NCBI GenBank assembly: GCA_964353255.1
Contig: CAYGVJ010000003.1
Span: forward strand, 28,198-92,197
Origin: VFZS01 sp964353255
GTDB lineage: Bacteria; Acidobacteriota; Terriglobia; Bryobacterales; Bryobacteraceae
Length of the DNA: 64,000 bases
Direction: 5' to 3'
The notes beneath the pieces were generated by a model, which made no database searches, had not been told where the DNA came from, and was given only the letters and a program-made list of their open reading frames with translations. Of this stretch, positions 1 through 10,000 are shown one piece after another. A program made the translations under genes and the position numbers. Position 1 is the first letter of the stretch, and each line of letters opens with the position of its first letter.

Positions 1-2
1 GC

Positions 3-1088
3 CAGGCCTTCGTGGACATCATCCGGAAGAGGGCGCCCGACTGCATCATCAACAACCGCGTCGGCAATGGCCTGGGCGATTACGATACCCCGGAGCGGGT
101 CATTCCCCGGCGGCCGAGGGGCGACTTCGAAGTCTGCATGCCCCTGAACGAGCACTGGGGCTACGACAAGAACGACCACCGGTGGAAGGAGCCGCCCGTC
201 GTAATCCGCCAACTGGTGGAGATCGCCTCGAAGGGAGGCAATTACCTGCTCAACGTGGGGCCGACGGCTGAGGGCACGTTCCCGGCGGAAGCCGTGCGCG
301 TGCTGACCGAGATCGGCCGGTGGATGGATGCGAACGGAGAGAGCATTCACGGCACCAGCGCCGGTCCGCTCGGGGCCGTGCCGTGGGGTTGCTCGACGGC
401 CAAGGCGGGCACCGTCTACTTGCACGTGTTCCAGTGGCCGCGCGATGGTCGTCTCGCGGTGCCCGGTGTGAGAGCGAACGTGAAGCGCGCGTGGCTGCTC
501 TCCGACCCGGCGCACAAGAAGCTTGGCGCGACACGCATCGGCAATGTGGACTGGCAGCTAAGGCTGCCGGCGAAGCCGGCGGACCCGATCGACTCCGTCG
601 TGGCGGTTGAGTTGGAGGGCCCGCCGGATGCCGACCCCACAACCGCTCTGTTCCCTCATCCGGACTACAGGTACGTCTTCGGCGCCGTGGCGGCTTCCGT
701 CCAGGGCCGCGGCGCGAGGTACGAGCCGGTCATCCGCCAGCGCAGGCCCTACGACCGCATCGGCGCGTGGACCGACCCGCAGACTGGGGTCGCCTGGCAA
801 TTCCGCGCGCCGGTTGCCGGGTCGTACAACGTGGAACTGACGTACAGCGCCGCCGCGGAATCCGCCGGCAACGCGTTCGTCCTGATGGCCGGGGCGAACA
901 CGCTCGAGGGCAAGGTGGAACCTACCGGCGGCCTCGAGGAGTTCAAGACCGTCACCCTGGGCGCCGTCACCATCCAGCCGGGCAGGCATGAACTGACGGT
1001 CAAACCGAAGACCATCGCCCCAGGGTCTCCTCTGATGCAGCTTCACGCCGTGGCGCTGGCGCCGGTGGCCGCCGCGAATCCCAGATGA
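3..1088 (+). CDS. Alpha-L-fucosidase GH29, C-terminal part
   Basis: The reading frame is open from the window edge, so the N-terminus and the catalytic nucleophile lie outside. The visible part starts in the GH29 barrel with an INNRVGNG stretch, then a WGYDKNDH segment and a GGNYLLNVGPTAEGTFP segment, all typical of family 29 retaining alpha-L-fucosidases. From about residue 210 the chain continues into a beta-rich accessory domain that resembles a carbohydrate-binding jelly roll. The enzyme would remove terminal alpha-L-fucose from plant or other glycans outside the cytoplasm; its signal peptide is not visible. It converges with the GH127 gene on the other strand, with 21 bp between them. 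The family is well supported; exact linkage specificity is not. Confidence 0.85.
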   Translation, partial: QAFVDIIRKRAPDCIINNRVGNGLGDYDTPERVIPRRPRGDFEVCMPLNEHWGYDKNDHRWKEPPVVIRQLVEIASKGGNYLLNVGPTAEGTFPAEAVRVLTEIGRWMDANGESIHGTSAGPLGAVPWGCSTAKAGTVYLHVFQWPRDGRLAVPGVRANVKRAWLLSDPAHKKLGATRIGNVDWQLRLPAKPADPIDSVVAVELEGPPDADPTTALFPHPDYRYVFGAVAASVQGRGARYEPVIRQRRPYDRIGAWTDPQTGVAWQFRAPVAGSYNVELTYSAAAESAGNAFVLMAGANTLEGKVEPTGGLEEFKTVTLGAVTIQPGRHELTVKPKTIAPGSPLMQLHAVALAPVAAANPR

Positions 1089-1109
1089 GTCGCCAGAGGC
1101 GGCGCTCAT

Positions 1110-2924
1110 CTACCAGACCGGGATCGGCAGCTTGTCAAGTTCATGATATATCCGGTAGGGCGTGACCTCTCCCACCGCGTGGAACGGCCGGAACTTCGCC
1201 ATCACCCGCGTGCCGTCCGGTGGAGCCAGGCGGAAGACGCCGGGCTGCTCGTCGGCGACCAGCCACTTCTCCACCTCGTCCGGCTCGGGCAGGCGCGGTA
1301 TCGCCTCCATCACCCAGTCGTCAAGCACGAGGACCACCGGCCCGCGCACGACGGCAACCCGTCTCGGGTGTTGGCGGTCCACAGGCTCCATCCGGAGGGT
1401 GAGCGGAATTCGGATCTCTACCGCGTCGCCGGGCTCCCACACGCGCTCGACCTCGGCCCAAGTGCCCGGTCGGCATTCGATATTGAGGCGCGCGCCGTTT
1501 ACTTTCACCGAAACGTCGCGCGTCCACGCGGGCACGCGGAACTTGAGCGCGAACTGCGTCCTCTGCCTCATCTCCAGACGCAGCGTAGTGCTGTCCGTCT
1601 GCGGGTAACTGGTTTCCTGCACCAGCCGGACCTCGGTCTCCGGAGTGCGCCAGGTCACCTCCGACGGCAGATACAGATTCACGCAGAGACCGTAACCGTC
1701 CTTGAAGTAGATCAGGTTGTGATAGTCCGCCACACACTGGATGTACGTCCCGGAGCAGCACGAGTAGCGAGACACCTTGTAGACCTTCATCCCCCCGCAG
1801 AGACGGTAGTCGGAGTAATAGAAGTGCTTGCCGCCCGTCGTTATCGGGAGCGCGGTGCCGACACCGTTATACAGCAGCCGCTCGGCCCAGTCGCCGTACC
1901 GCGCTTCTCCGGTGAATTGGATGAGGTGCCGCGCCAGCTTGAAGCCGGCCCACGACCCGCAAACCGTCTCGAAGGTGCAGTTCCGGGCCTCCAGGCTCCT
2001 TCCGAGCGTACCGTCGGCCGGAACAAACCTCTCCATGGGACCGTAGCCGCCGGTGGCGTAGCACTGGCTGTGTTGGAGAAAATCGTAGGCGTTCTTGATG
2101 ATTCCGAGGCAGACCGGGTCGCCCGTCACGGCGTAAGCCATCGCCGCGCTGCTGAACGTGTTGACGTGGCTGTAGGCATGCACGCCATAAGGGTCTGATG
2201 GAGCCGCCGTGTCTGCGAACTTCTGCCAATAGTGATGATACAGATAGGTGTCGGCAAAAGCTCTTATCTTCGGGTTGTCCGTCAGCTCGTAGGCGCGGTA
2301 CAGGTTCTCGGCAAAGGTGTACCATTCGAGGGGCCGGCCGTTGATCTCCTTTCGATCCGCCGGCGTGCGCTCGCGGCTAAAGGCGGCGATGGCCCAAGCC
2401 AGAGTCCTCTCGAGCAGGGAGAGCGCCGCGGCATGACCGGCGTATTTGTGAAGGTCCACGAGGCCGCACACCAGCTTGTCATAGGCGTAAAGAGCCATGC
2501 CGCAGTTCCCATCAGGCTTTATCGTCTTGGCCCATTCGGCGAGCAGGTATCCGGCTTTGTCCCGGATGGCCTCGTCGCCGGCGGCGTAGTACATTCGAGC
2601 CATCCCGCTCAGCCATTGCCCGAAGACGGTGTCGCTGTTGCGTGCGCACCAGCCCCCCAGGGTTTTCCCGGGAGCCGGCAGCCCGGCGGCGGCGCGCCAG
2701 CCATGGAGAATATCGTCATCAGAAACGCCGAAGTAGTAATCCCGCGCCGCCTGATACTGCTCTTGCCATCTGCTCTTTCGCAGCCGAACGCCACGGTAGT
2801 CGAACGGCTCGAGGAGCACTCTGGACGGGTTTCGCGGACGTGCCGTTTGGGCGGCGAGCGGCAGCGCGCCTGAGAGCGCGGCGGCCGTTCCAAAGAAACC
2901 GCGACGTGAGGGTTTAGCGGTCAT
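1110..2924 (-). CDS. GH127 (DUF1680) beta-L-arabinofuranosidase-like enzyme, Tat-exported
   Basis: The protein has about 604 residues and begins with a Tat-like signal (SRRGFFGTAAALSGALPLAA). The body is the DUF1680/GH127 alpha/alpha barrel. A Cys-Cys pair (CCSGT, around residue 389) matches the metal-binding cysteine pair of GH127. An ETVC segment near residue 320 sits where the family usually has ETC, so the Glu-Cys spacing is one residue longer. I chose the ATG at 2924, preceded by AAGGGG, over an upstream start because it places the twin-arginine signal at the N-terminus. Characterised GH127 enzymes release beta-L-arabinofuranose, a sugar of rhamnogalacturonan-II and extensins. The gene lies 55 bp downstream of GH106 and probably shares its transcript. 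Substrate is inferred from family only. Confidence 0.85.
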   Translation of the reverse strand: MTAKPSRRGFFGTAAALSGALPLAAQTARPRNPSRVLLEPFDYRGVRLRKSRWQEQYQAARDYYFGVSDDDILHGWRAAAGLPAPGKTLGGWCARNSDTVFGQWLSGMARMYYAAGDEAIRDKAGYLLAEWAKTIKPDGNCGMALYAYDKLVCGLVDLHKYAGHAAALSLLERTLAWAIAAFSRERTPADRKEINGRPLEWYTFAENLYRAYELTDNPKIRAFADTYLYHHYWQKFADTAAPSDPYGVHAYSHVNTFSSAAMAYAVTGDPVCLGIIKNAYDFLQHSQCYATGGYGPMERFVPADGTLGRSLEARNCTFETVCGSWAGFKLARHLIQFTGEARYGDWAERLLYNGVGTALPITTGGKHFYYSDYRLCGGMKVYKVSRYSCCSGTYIQCVADYHNLIYFKDGYGLCVNLYLPSEVTWRTPETEVRLVQETSYPQTDSTTLRLEMRQRTQFALKFRVPAWTRDVSVKVNGARLNIECRPGTWAEVERVWEPGDAVEIRIPLTLRMEPVDRQHPRRVAVVRGPVVLVLDDWVMEAIPRLPEPDEVEKWLVADEQPGVFRLAPPDGTRVMAKFRPFHAVGEVTPYRIYHELDKLPIPVW

Positions 2925-2979
2925 ATTGACCCCTTCATCCGGCAACTCGCCGGGACGCTGCGGCCGGCCAGCAGCCGCA

Positions 2980-5900
2980 TCACTCTCCCAGAATCCGGCG
3001 CACCGGATTCAACACTCGCACCGGCCCGAGCAGCCCGGATTCAAGCAGCGGGGCATCCTTGGTATAGAACTGCCAGGTCGAGAAGGTCGTGCGGCCTCCG
3101 GCCGGCTTGGGTTCGCCCTTTACGTACCACTCCGGCAGACGAAGGATCGCGCGCCCGGACGTGCCGTACTGGTTCTCCGGCGGCAGGTGCTCGTCACCGA
3201 TCAGCCGGTTGGGCCAGAGGTCGGTCACGCGGATTTCCAGCGTGTTTGCCCCCCGGTGGACGGCATCGGTCACATCCACCCGGTACGGCTCCTTCCACAA
3301 AATCCCCAGATCCTTGCCATTCACCCGCACTTCCGCGAGCACCTCCACGCGGCCGAGATCCAGGTATACGCGTCTTCCGCGTGCGAGCGATGCTGCCGGG
3401 AGTTCCAGAGAATGCGTGTAAGTTGCGGTCCCGGAAAAGTACTTCACGCCGGGGTCCGTGTGTTTGTGCAGGGACATCAACTCGGGAAGAGTCACCGCAG
3501 AAGGGGCGCCAAGCCCGGCGGGAAATGTAACTTGCCAGGCGCCCGAGATTTCAGCCGGTTTGGCGACCACGGCTTTGGCCGATGCGCCATTATCGAGCGA
3601 GTAGCTGCCCGTCCGCCAGAGGAGCGCTTCCACCTTTCCGTCTTGCCGGAGCGACAGCTCGGCTTCCGGAGTGTCCTCCGGAGGCGGCATTTTCCGGGAG
3701 GCCAACTCCAGCACTCTCTCGTCCGCCAGCGCTTCGTTGAAGACCTCGGGTTGCGTCATGTTGCCTTCGAAGTAATAGACAATGCCTTGGGCCGATGCGG
3801 GCGGGCGGCCGGATGCGCGCCAGAGCGCGTCTAATGCATCGAAAAAATAGACCGCGCCTGGGTCCGGCGGCGCCCCTACCCCGGGGTGCACCACGCTCCC
3901 GGACGCCAGACCCTCGCGCACAAACTTCCCGTTCACGTAAAGGCGCGGTTTGCCGCTCCGGTACACGACCGCCAGGTGCGTCCAGCCGGACAAGGGTATG
4001 TTGGCCACCAGCACGGCCGGAGAGCTCCCGCTGGAACGCTCCACCACGTAAATGCCGTTGCGCCCCGCGGCGATTCCGGCGGCCGCGTGTCCCTTCCCAT
4101 AGAGGGCGTCTCCTTCGGGGGCAGGCACCACGTAGTTCTTTCCCGTCTCGTCGATTCTTCCCTGAGTGGATTCCCGCGGCATCAATCGCAGGTCGGTGTC
4201 CGGTTTAGCCCAAACCGAGATGGTGAAGGTATTCTCGATCTTCCCGCTGGCCGCTGGAGAAACCGAAAACGGTTGCGCCTGAATCACCTTCGCGCCGTCT
4301 TTGGCCAGCCACTGCGCCGGCCGGCTGGCGGGGGAACTCCGGAAGACCACGAAGAGGGATTCGGCGGGATCGAGATGGAGGGGGACGCGCACCCGGCCGT
4401 CCTCCAGAGCGTAGACTGCCGCCCTGCGGATGTCGCCGGTTTCGGGACGCCACAGCTCCGGCTGCCGCCCAGCAACGCGGAAGGTGCAGACCACGTCCTC
4501 ACTGCGGCGCTGGCGGTTGGCCACAAAGTAGATGTCGCTATCCGCCAATCTCCGGTGAAGCCAGGACAGCGAAGCATCGGGCTTGCGGCTGGAGAATTGG
4601 AAGTCGGGCTCGACACCGTTCTGGCGTATCACATCCGCCAGCGACTGGCCGGCAGAAACGCGGCCCTTCCCGTATACATGCCCGTCGGCGCGATTCGCCT
4701 CAGCGCCTCCCCACAACTCGTCGGCGACGCGCCTCACCTCCGCATCCGCCGCGGGGTAGCCGCGCAGAGTCAGGGAAAACTCCGGTTTCGGGCCCAGCAG
4801 GGTCATGCCCTGGGCAACCAGGTCGCGCAGTTTGCGCAGCAAGTCGGGCGTAATGCCCTTGAGGTCCTCTGGAAGCGCCAGCAGGCGATAACTCGCGCCG
4901 TCCGGCAATACGATCCGCCCGTCGTGTATCTCGGCGCGGGAGAGTAGGACTTCCGCATTGACGAGATCGTAGTTATAACCCGCCGGCAGCGTGGGGATCG
5001 TAAAATTGGCGGCGTCGGGAGGCCGTTCGCCCACAAAGTATAAGACATCGGCGGCGTAGGTGCCTTGCCGCAACAGGTACTGACTTCGCGCCAGGTACCC
5101 CAGCCAGGCCGAGCTCTGGTCGAACCAGGTATTGGTTCGGTCGAAATGAAACCCCCAGGGCCCCATGGCCATGCCGGGGACGGCGCTCGGATGCGGCTGA
5201 TGGGCGTAGCGGTGAAAAAACATTTGGTTGAGGCCGAGAGAGAACATCAAATCGCCCAACGTCTTCAAGGAGTAGGGATACTCCAGCCACCGCGCCGTCT
5301 GCTCTTCGCCGGTGAATGATTCTGCCGCCACCACCGGCTTGCCGTAAATGTGCGCCGCCGAGGAAACACTCTTCACAACCCGGTTGGGGGTCCACGGCGT
5401 CCGCTCCCAAAACTCGGTCATCGGAAAGTCGGCGAGGCCGCCCACCTGGAGTTCGTCGAACGGCCCCGGACCATAAGCTTCTATGTAGAATTTCAGACCA
5501 TGCTCGCGGCACAACTCGGCCATACGGCCGTAGTAATGCTCGGCCATGAGATCGGCCTGCGTCCGGCGGAGGTCATACAGGAACCGCTCGGAAATGCCGG
5601 CATCCCCGACGATGCGGCCGGTCATCGCCGGCAAGTAGGAACGCAGATCGTAACCGTTCCGCTTCCGGAACTCCTCCGGGAACGAAGCGGTCCAATTCTG
5701 CATGCCGGCTTCGTAGCTGTCGATCGCGGCGCCGAGGAAGGTCTTCCCGGCCAGCGGGCCCGCGTCCGCAATCACCTTGGCCAGCACGTTCTGGAAATGA
5801 AACTCCGTGGCCTGGCGACTCAATTTGTCGCTTTCGAGACCTCGTCCCGCTTCCGACGCCGAAGCATTCCGCTGGCCGGTCGAGGTGTGCCCGAGGCGCA

Positions 5901-7008
5901 GAACAGTCCAGGAGCCCGCGGGGACATCCCAGCTAAGCTGGCCCCGCCGGTCCAATCGCGCCGTTAGGTCCCGCACGCTCGCGGGGTCGATGGCGAACTC
6001 GCTGGCGGGATCTGCGGGCAACTCCACCTGCCGGCCCAGTCGATAAGCGAAGTTTGCTTTGTAGGTCCAGCCCTCGATTCGGGGCGCGCGGTGCAAGACG
6101 ACTTCGGCAAGCTCCGCGGAACCGGACGCAACCAGGCGAAAGAACCGCGCCCGGACCGGCGGAAAATTCTGAATACTGGGGATTTGAATCCCACGGCTGC
6201 CCGGGTTGCGGATATCAACCACCTTTCGAAACGTCACCCCATCGTCGGAAGCTTCGAGACTTAGGCTGGGCAAACGGCCCGTGGCACTCGAGAACGCCGT
6301 GAGGGCCCGCGCCTCGAAGGTCTCGGCGAATTCGAACTGAAGGTAGTCCCGCGGGCCGAGCGGCACACTGGTGCCCAGGCTGCCGTCGGTCAGCGCCGCC
6401 TTATCCACCGGCGCTCCCTTTCCAGTGGTGACATTCTTGAGTCGCTCCTGGTAGGGCTGCCCTTCGGCCGCCGCCGACGGAAAGGCGAGCACGAAGGCAT
6501 CCCGGTAATATCCCTCCCTGGTATAGGGCTGGGGCAGCGCAACTTCCAATCGTTGCGGTCCGGAAACCGTGATTTCGGTCCAGGCCAACTGCTGCATGGA
6601 CCGCTCCGGCGTAATCCAGGGGCCTCCGCTGCTGGACCATCCCGGCCCGTTGTGCATGGCGACTTCAAGGCCCAGGCGGTCGGCCTCTTTCACGGCGTGC
6701 GTCATCATTTCCCGCCAAACCGGGCTCATGTAGTCCACAGGACCTTTGGGGAGGTAAGTTCCGCCGTCGAAAATCAACACTCCTCCGATGCCGGCGCGCT
6801 GCATGGCTTCCAGATCGCGAGTGATGCCATCGCGAGTAACGTTGCCGTTCATCCAGAACCAAAAGGTGTGCGGGCGAGCGGATGGCGGCGGACGTCGGAA
6901 GCCAGCTTCCAGATATGTGGAGGACTGGCTGTACAGAGGAATGGCCGGACCACTCAGTGCCCACAGCACGGCCAGGCACGCGAAGAACTGAAGTCTTAGG
7001 ACCGGCAA
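2980..7008 (-). CDS. GH106 alpha-L-rhamnosidase with inserted LamG-like domain
   Basis: This is a 1342-residue secreted protein. A signal peptide (about residues 1-28) is followed by the GH106 signature (PHTFWFWMNGNVTRDGITRD, around residues 45-65) and the long catalytic region to about residue 850. Residues about 910-1100 read as a LamG/concanavalin-like module (TISVWAKPD, then GWTHLAVVY and RLYVNGK). The C-terminus is a GH2-type sugar-binding jelly roll (VYLDLGRVEVLAEVRVNGKD). The start is a TTG at 7008 because no ATG is available and a strong AGGAGG lies about 5 nt upstream. GH106 enzymes remove alpha-L-rhamnose, and a characterised Bacteroides member acts on rhamnogalacturonan-II. It follows the TonB receptor by 88 bp, so receptor, GH106 and GH127 form one capture-and-digest unit. 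Confidence 0.88.
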   Translation of the reverse strand: MPVLRLQFFACLAVLWALSGPAIPLYSQSSTYLEAGFRRPPPSARPHTFWFWMNGNVTRDGITRDLEAMQRAGIGGVLIFDGGTYLPKGPVDYMSPVWREMMTHAVKEADRLGLEVAMHNGPGWSSSGGPWITPERSMQQLAWTEITVSGPQRLEVALPQPYTREGYYRDAFVLAFPSAAAEGQPYQERLKNVTTGKGAPVDKAALTDGSLGTSVPLGPRDYLQFEFAETFEARALTAFSSATGRLPSLSLEASDDGVTFRKVVDIRNPGSRGIQIPSIQNFPPVRARFFRLVASGSAELAEVVLHRAPRIEGWTYKANFAYRLGRQVELPADPASEFAIDPASVRDLTARLDRRGQLSWDVPAGSWTVLRLGHTSTGQRNASASEAGRGLESDKLSRQATEFHFQNVLAKVIADAGPLAGKTFLGAAIDSYEAGMQNWTASFPEEFRKRNGYDLRSYLPAMTGRIVGDAGISERFLYDLRRTQADLMAEHYYGRMAELCREHGLKFYIEAYGPGPFDELQVGGLADFPMTEFWERTPWTPNRVVKSVSSAAHIYGKPVVAAESFTGEEQTARWLEYPYSLKTLGDLMFSLGLNQMFFHRYAHQPHPSAVPGMAMGPWGFHFDRTNTWFDQSSAWLGYLARSQYLLRQGTYAADVLYFVGERPPDAANFTIPTLPAGYNYDLVNAEVLLSRAEIHDGRIVLPDGASYRLLALPEDLKGITPDLLRKLRDLVAQGMTLLGPKPEFSLTLRGYPAADAEVRRVADELWGGAEANRADGHVYGKGRVSAGQSLADVIRQNGVEPDFQFSSRKPDASLSWLHRRLADSDIYFVANRQRRSEDVVCTFRVAGRQPELWRPETGDIRRAAVYALEDGRVRVPLHLDPAESLFVVFRSSPASRPAQWLAKDGAKVIQAQPFSVSPAASGKIENTFTISVWAKPDTDLRLMPRESTQGRIDETGKNYVVPAPEGDALYGKGHAAAGIAAGRNGIYVVERSSGSSPAVLVANIPLSGWTHLAVVYRSGKPRLYVNGKFVREGLASGSVVHPGVGAPPDPGAVYFFDALDALWRASGRPPASAQGIVYYFEGNMTQPEVFNEALADERVLELASRKMPPPEDTPEAELSLRQDGKVEALLWRTGSYSLDNGASAKAVVAKPAEISGAWQVTFPAGLGAPSAVTLPELMSLHKHTDPGVKYFSGTATYTHSLELPAASLARGRRVYLDLGRVEVLAEVRVNGKDLGILWKEPYRVDVTDAVHRGANTLEIRVTDLWPNRLIGDEHLPPENQYGTSGRAILRLPEWYVKGEPKPAGGRTTFSTWQFYTKDAPLLESGLLGPVRVLNPVRRILGE

Positions 7009-7096
7009 GCGCCCCTCCTGGCTGCGATAAGACTCGGAGACCGCGGGCAGCGCAGCGGCGCCACCGGGGCAACCGCCGCGCTGCCGTACCTGAATC

Positions 7097-10000
7097 TTAG
7101 AACAAGAAGCGCAAGGATGCCTGCCCGACGCGGGGCGTGCGGGCTGAGGTCAGTGTTCCCAACGCCGCGTTTACCTGCTGGCGGGTGGCCGGATTGAACT
7201 GCGCGGTCGTGTTCATCCCCGAAAACTGGGTGTGGTTGAGGGCGTTATAGGCCTCAAAGCGGAGCTGGAAGCGATACTTCTCGCGGATGGGAAAGTATTT
7301 GAAGACCGACATGTCGATGTTGTTGATTCCCGGCCCGCGGACTACGTCTCTGGGCGCATTGCCGTAGGTGCCCAGCGCCGGCATGGCGAAGACGCTGGTG
7401 TTGAAGTACCCAAGAAGGCTGCGCTGGCTCTTGGGCAGGATGGGGTTGGAGAGCACCAGCGGGCGAGCGCCGTCTCCGCCGCCGGGGATGTCCAGACCCG
7501 TCGTGGTAGAAAGCGAGAGGCCCGACGGCCCGCCGCTTACGAACGAGGCAATGCCGGAGAGCTGCCAGTTGTCGGCGATGACGCCCAGGACTTTGTTGTT
7601 CACGAGCTTGGTGGCCTTGGGAAGGTCCCACAGGGCGTTAATCTGCACGATGTGAGTCCGGTCGAAGTCCGACTTGCCGTAGTTCCAGATCCTCACCGGC
7701 ACGACCTGGGCGACCGAGCCCCAGTCGTTGCTCGCAAAGTCCATGGACTTCGACCAAGTCCAGGCTGCGCCGAACTGCAAACCGCGAGAGAAACGACGAT
7801 TCACCTGGACCTGCATCGAGTGGTAGTTGGAACTGCTCGCAAATTCATCGATGGTCACACTGGAATAGCCGCGATATGCCACCAGGTAATTGTCCGGCAG
7901 GGGCCGGCCGGTGGTCGAGTCCTGGCTCGAGGCCAGAAACCGGAAGCCATAGGGTAACGTAGCGATATTGCGCAGGTTCAACAGGTGCCGGCCCAAGGTT
8001 CCGACGTAGGCCACGTCCAGAACAGTGTTGAACCCGAGACTTCTCTGGATCCCGAGGCTGTAGCTGTAGACGCTCGGCACGTTGCCGGCCGCGGACAGGC
8101 CGGTGGTGGAGACCGGGAACAGCGTACCGGCGCTTTGCAGCAGCGTGGCGAGGGTGCCGTAGTACATGGTCGGGGTGTACTGCACCGGAGGAGTTTTTGC
8201 GACGTCCAGCAGCAGGACCCGCTCGCGAGTGTTGTACACGATGCCGAATCCGCCGCGGACGGCCGTCTTGCCGTTGCCGAACACATCGTAAGCGAAGCCG
8301 AAGCGGGGGCCGTACATCACCCCTTGATGCTTCATCAAACCGCGATCGATGGTCTTGCCGTCGTCCAGCACCATGCCATTGGCCGTATTGCCCGAGTTGG
8401 GAACGAGCGCGCCAATCAGCACGGCCGCCGCATAGGTGTTCGTCGCCTGGTCGTAGGCCACCCGCTGCCCGCTGGAATTCAGCACCGGATAGTAGAGGCG
8501 CGGAGCCTTGCTCAGATCGTACAGGTTCGGCAGGAAACTGGCCGCCTGCGACCTTGTGTCTGTATACGGCGTGTACCAGGTGAAGCGGAGTCCGTAATCC
8601 AGCGTGAGTTTTCGGTTCACGCGCCAACTGTCCTGTACGAACCATTCCAGCGTGTTGCCGCGTCCGTTGGTTTCGACGCGCGAGTTGCTTTCCTGATACG
8701 AACGAAACACACCCAGCATCGCGTTGCTGTACGCATAACCGGTGTTCAGCGGGTTGTTCGTGTCGCTGCTGAAGTCGAAGCTGCCAAAGTTGGTTCCGGC
8801 GCCGCTGCTGAAGTAGCGGACCCGTTCGTAGTAGATGCCGGCTTTTAAGGTATGCGGGCCCCGGACCTTGGAGATGTTGTCTGAGAAGTCAAATACTGTA
8901 TCGGCGCTCCGCGTGGGAAACCGGCTGTCGGTGGTGAAGCTCGCGGCTCCCGTGATCCCGCCGAACGACGCCCAGGGGATCATGTCAACGACGTTGAACT
9001 GCGGATAGAACTGGGACAAGGTCATGCCGATCTTGGACCGGCTCAGCTTGTCGATGTCGCTCTGGCTGTTGGAAACGGCGTACTGGGCAGCGTGGTGCAC
9101 CGCGAAAGTGAATTCGTTCACCGTCGTGGAGTTGATGGTGTAGGCGGCGTTGGCGACACCCGAATCGTCATTGTACTTGTTGAGAGCTTTCAGCATGCCC
9201 CACGCCGCTCCGGAGGCTGCCCCCCCAATCAGATAGCCGGTCTGGGTCAGGCGAAAGTTGGATCCGCGAATGTAGACGCGCAACCGGTCCGTCACGTTAT
9301 AGTCCGCGCGATAGACCTCGCTGGTGCGCGACGCCGGTATGACCTCCTGGAAGGTGTAGTTGTACGCCCCCCTCGAGAGGGCCGGGTCAACGTTGGGTAT
9401 GGGAAACAGCGACAGCAGCTTTTGGCCGTTCAAATCGATGCGATTGGGAGGCACGATGTTGCCGGCAAACGGGGTGCCGGTGAGCGGATCGCGAATCACT
9501 ATCGTGGGAAGCTGGGCGGAGAAGTCGCCGCTGCGTTGCGCTGCCGTGGGCACGGTTACGTTCTGTATGGACTGGGGCGTCGAGGTCGGCAGAATCTCCT
9601 GGGAGAAAAAGAAGAACAGCTTGTCCTTGAGCTTGTGCAGCGGCACCGGCCCGCCCAGGTTGTAGCCCCAGGTGTTGTAACGGTAGCGCGGAATCGCTTG
9701 TTTGTTGCGGTTGGCGAAAAAGTTGTTGGCGTTGAACATCTCATTGCGTTTGTAATAGTAGCCGCCGCCGTGGAAATCCTTGCTCCCGGACTTGGTCACG
9801 ACCTGGATCAGCGCACCGGCGGTGCGGCCGTATTCCGCCTGATAGTTGGTCATCAGGGCTTTGATCTCGTGCACCGCGTCCAGGTTCATCGGCGCGCCCA
9901 TGACCTGCATGCTCCCCAGGTCATTGGTGGAGACGCCGTCGATGGCCACCGTGGGATAGCTCATGCGCATCCCTTGAATATTGGTGAGGGGAGTTCGGCC

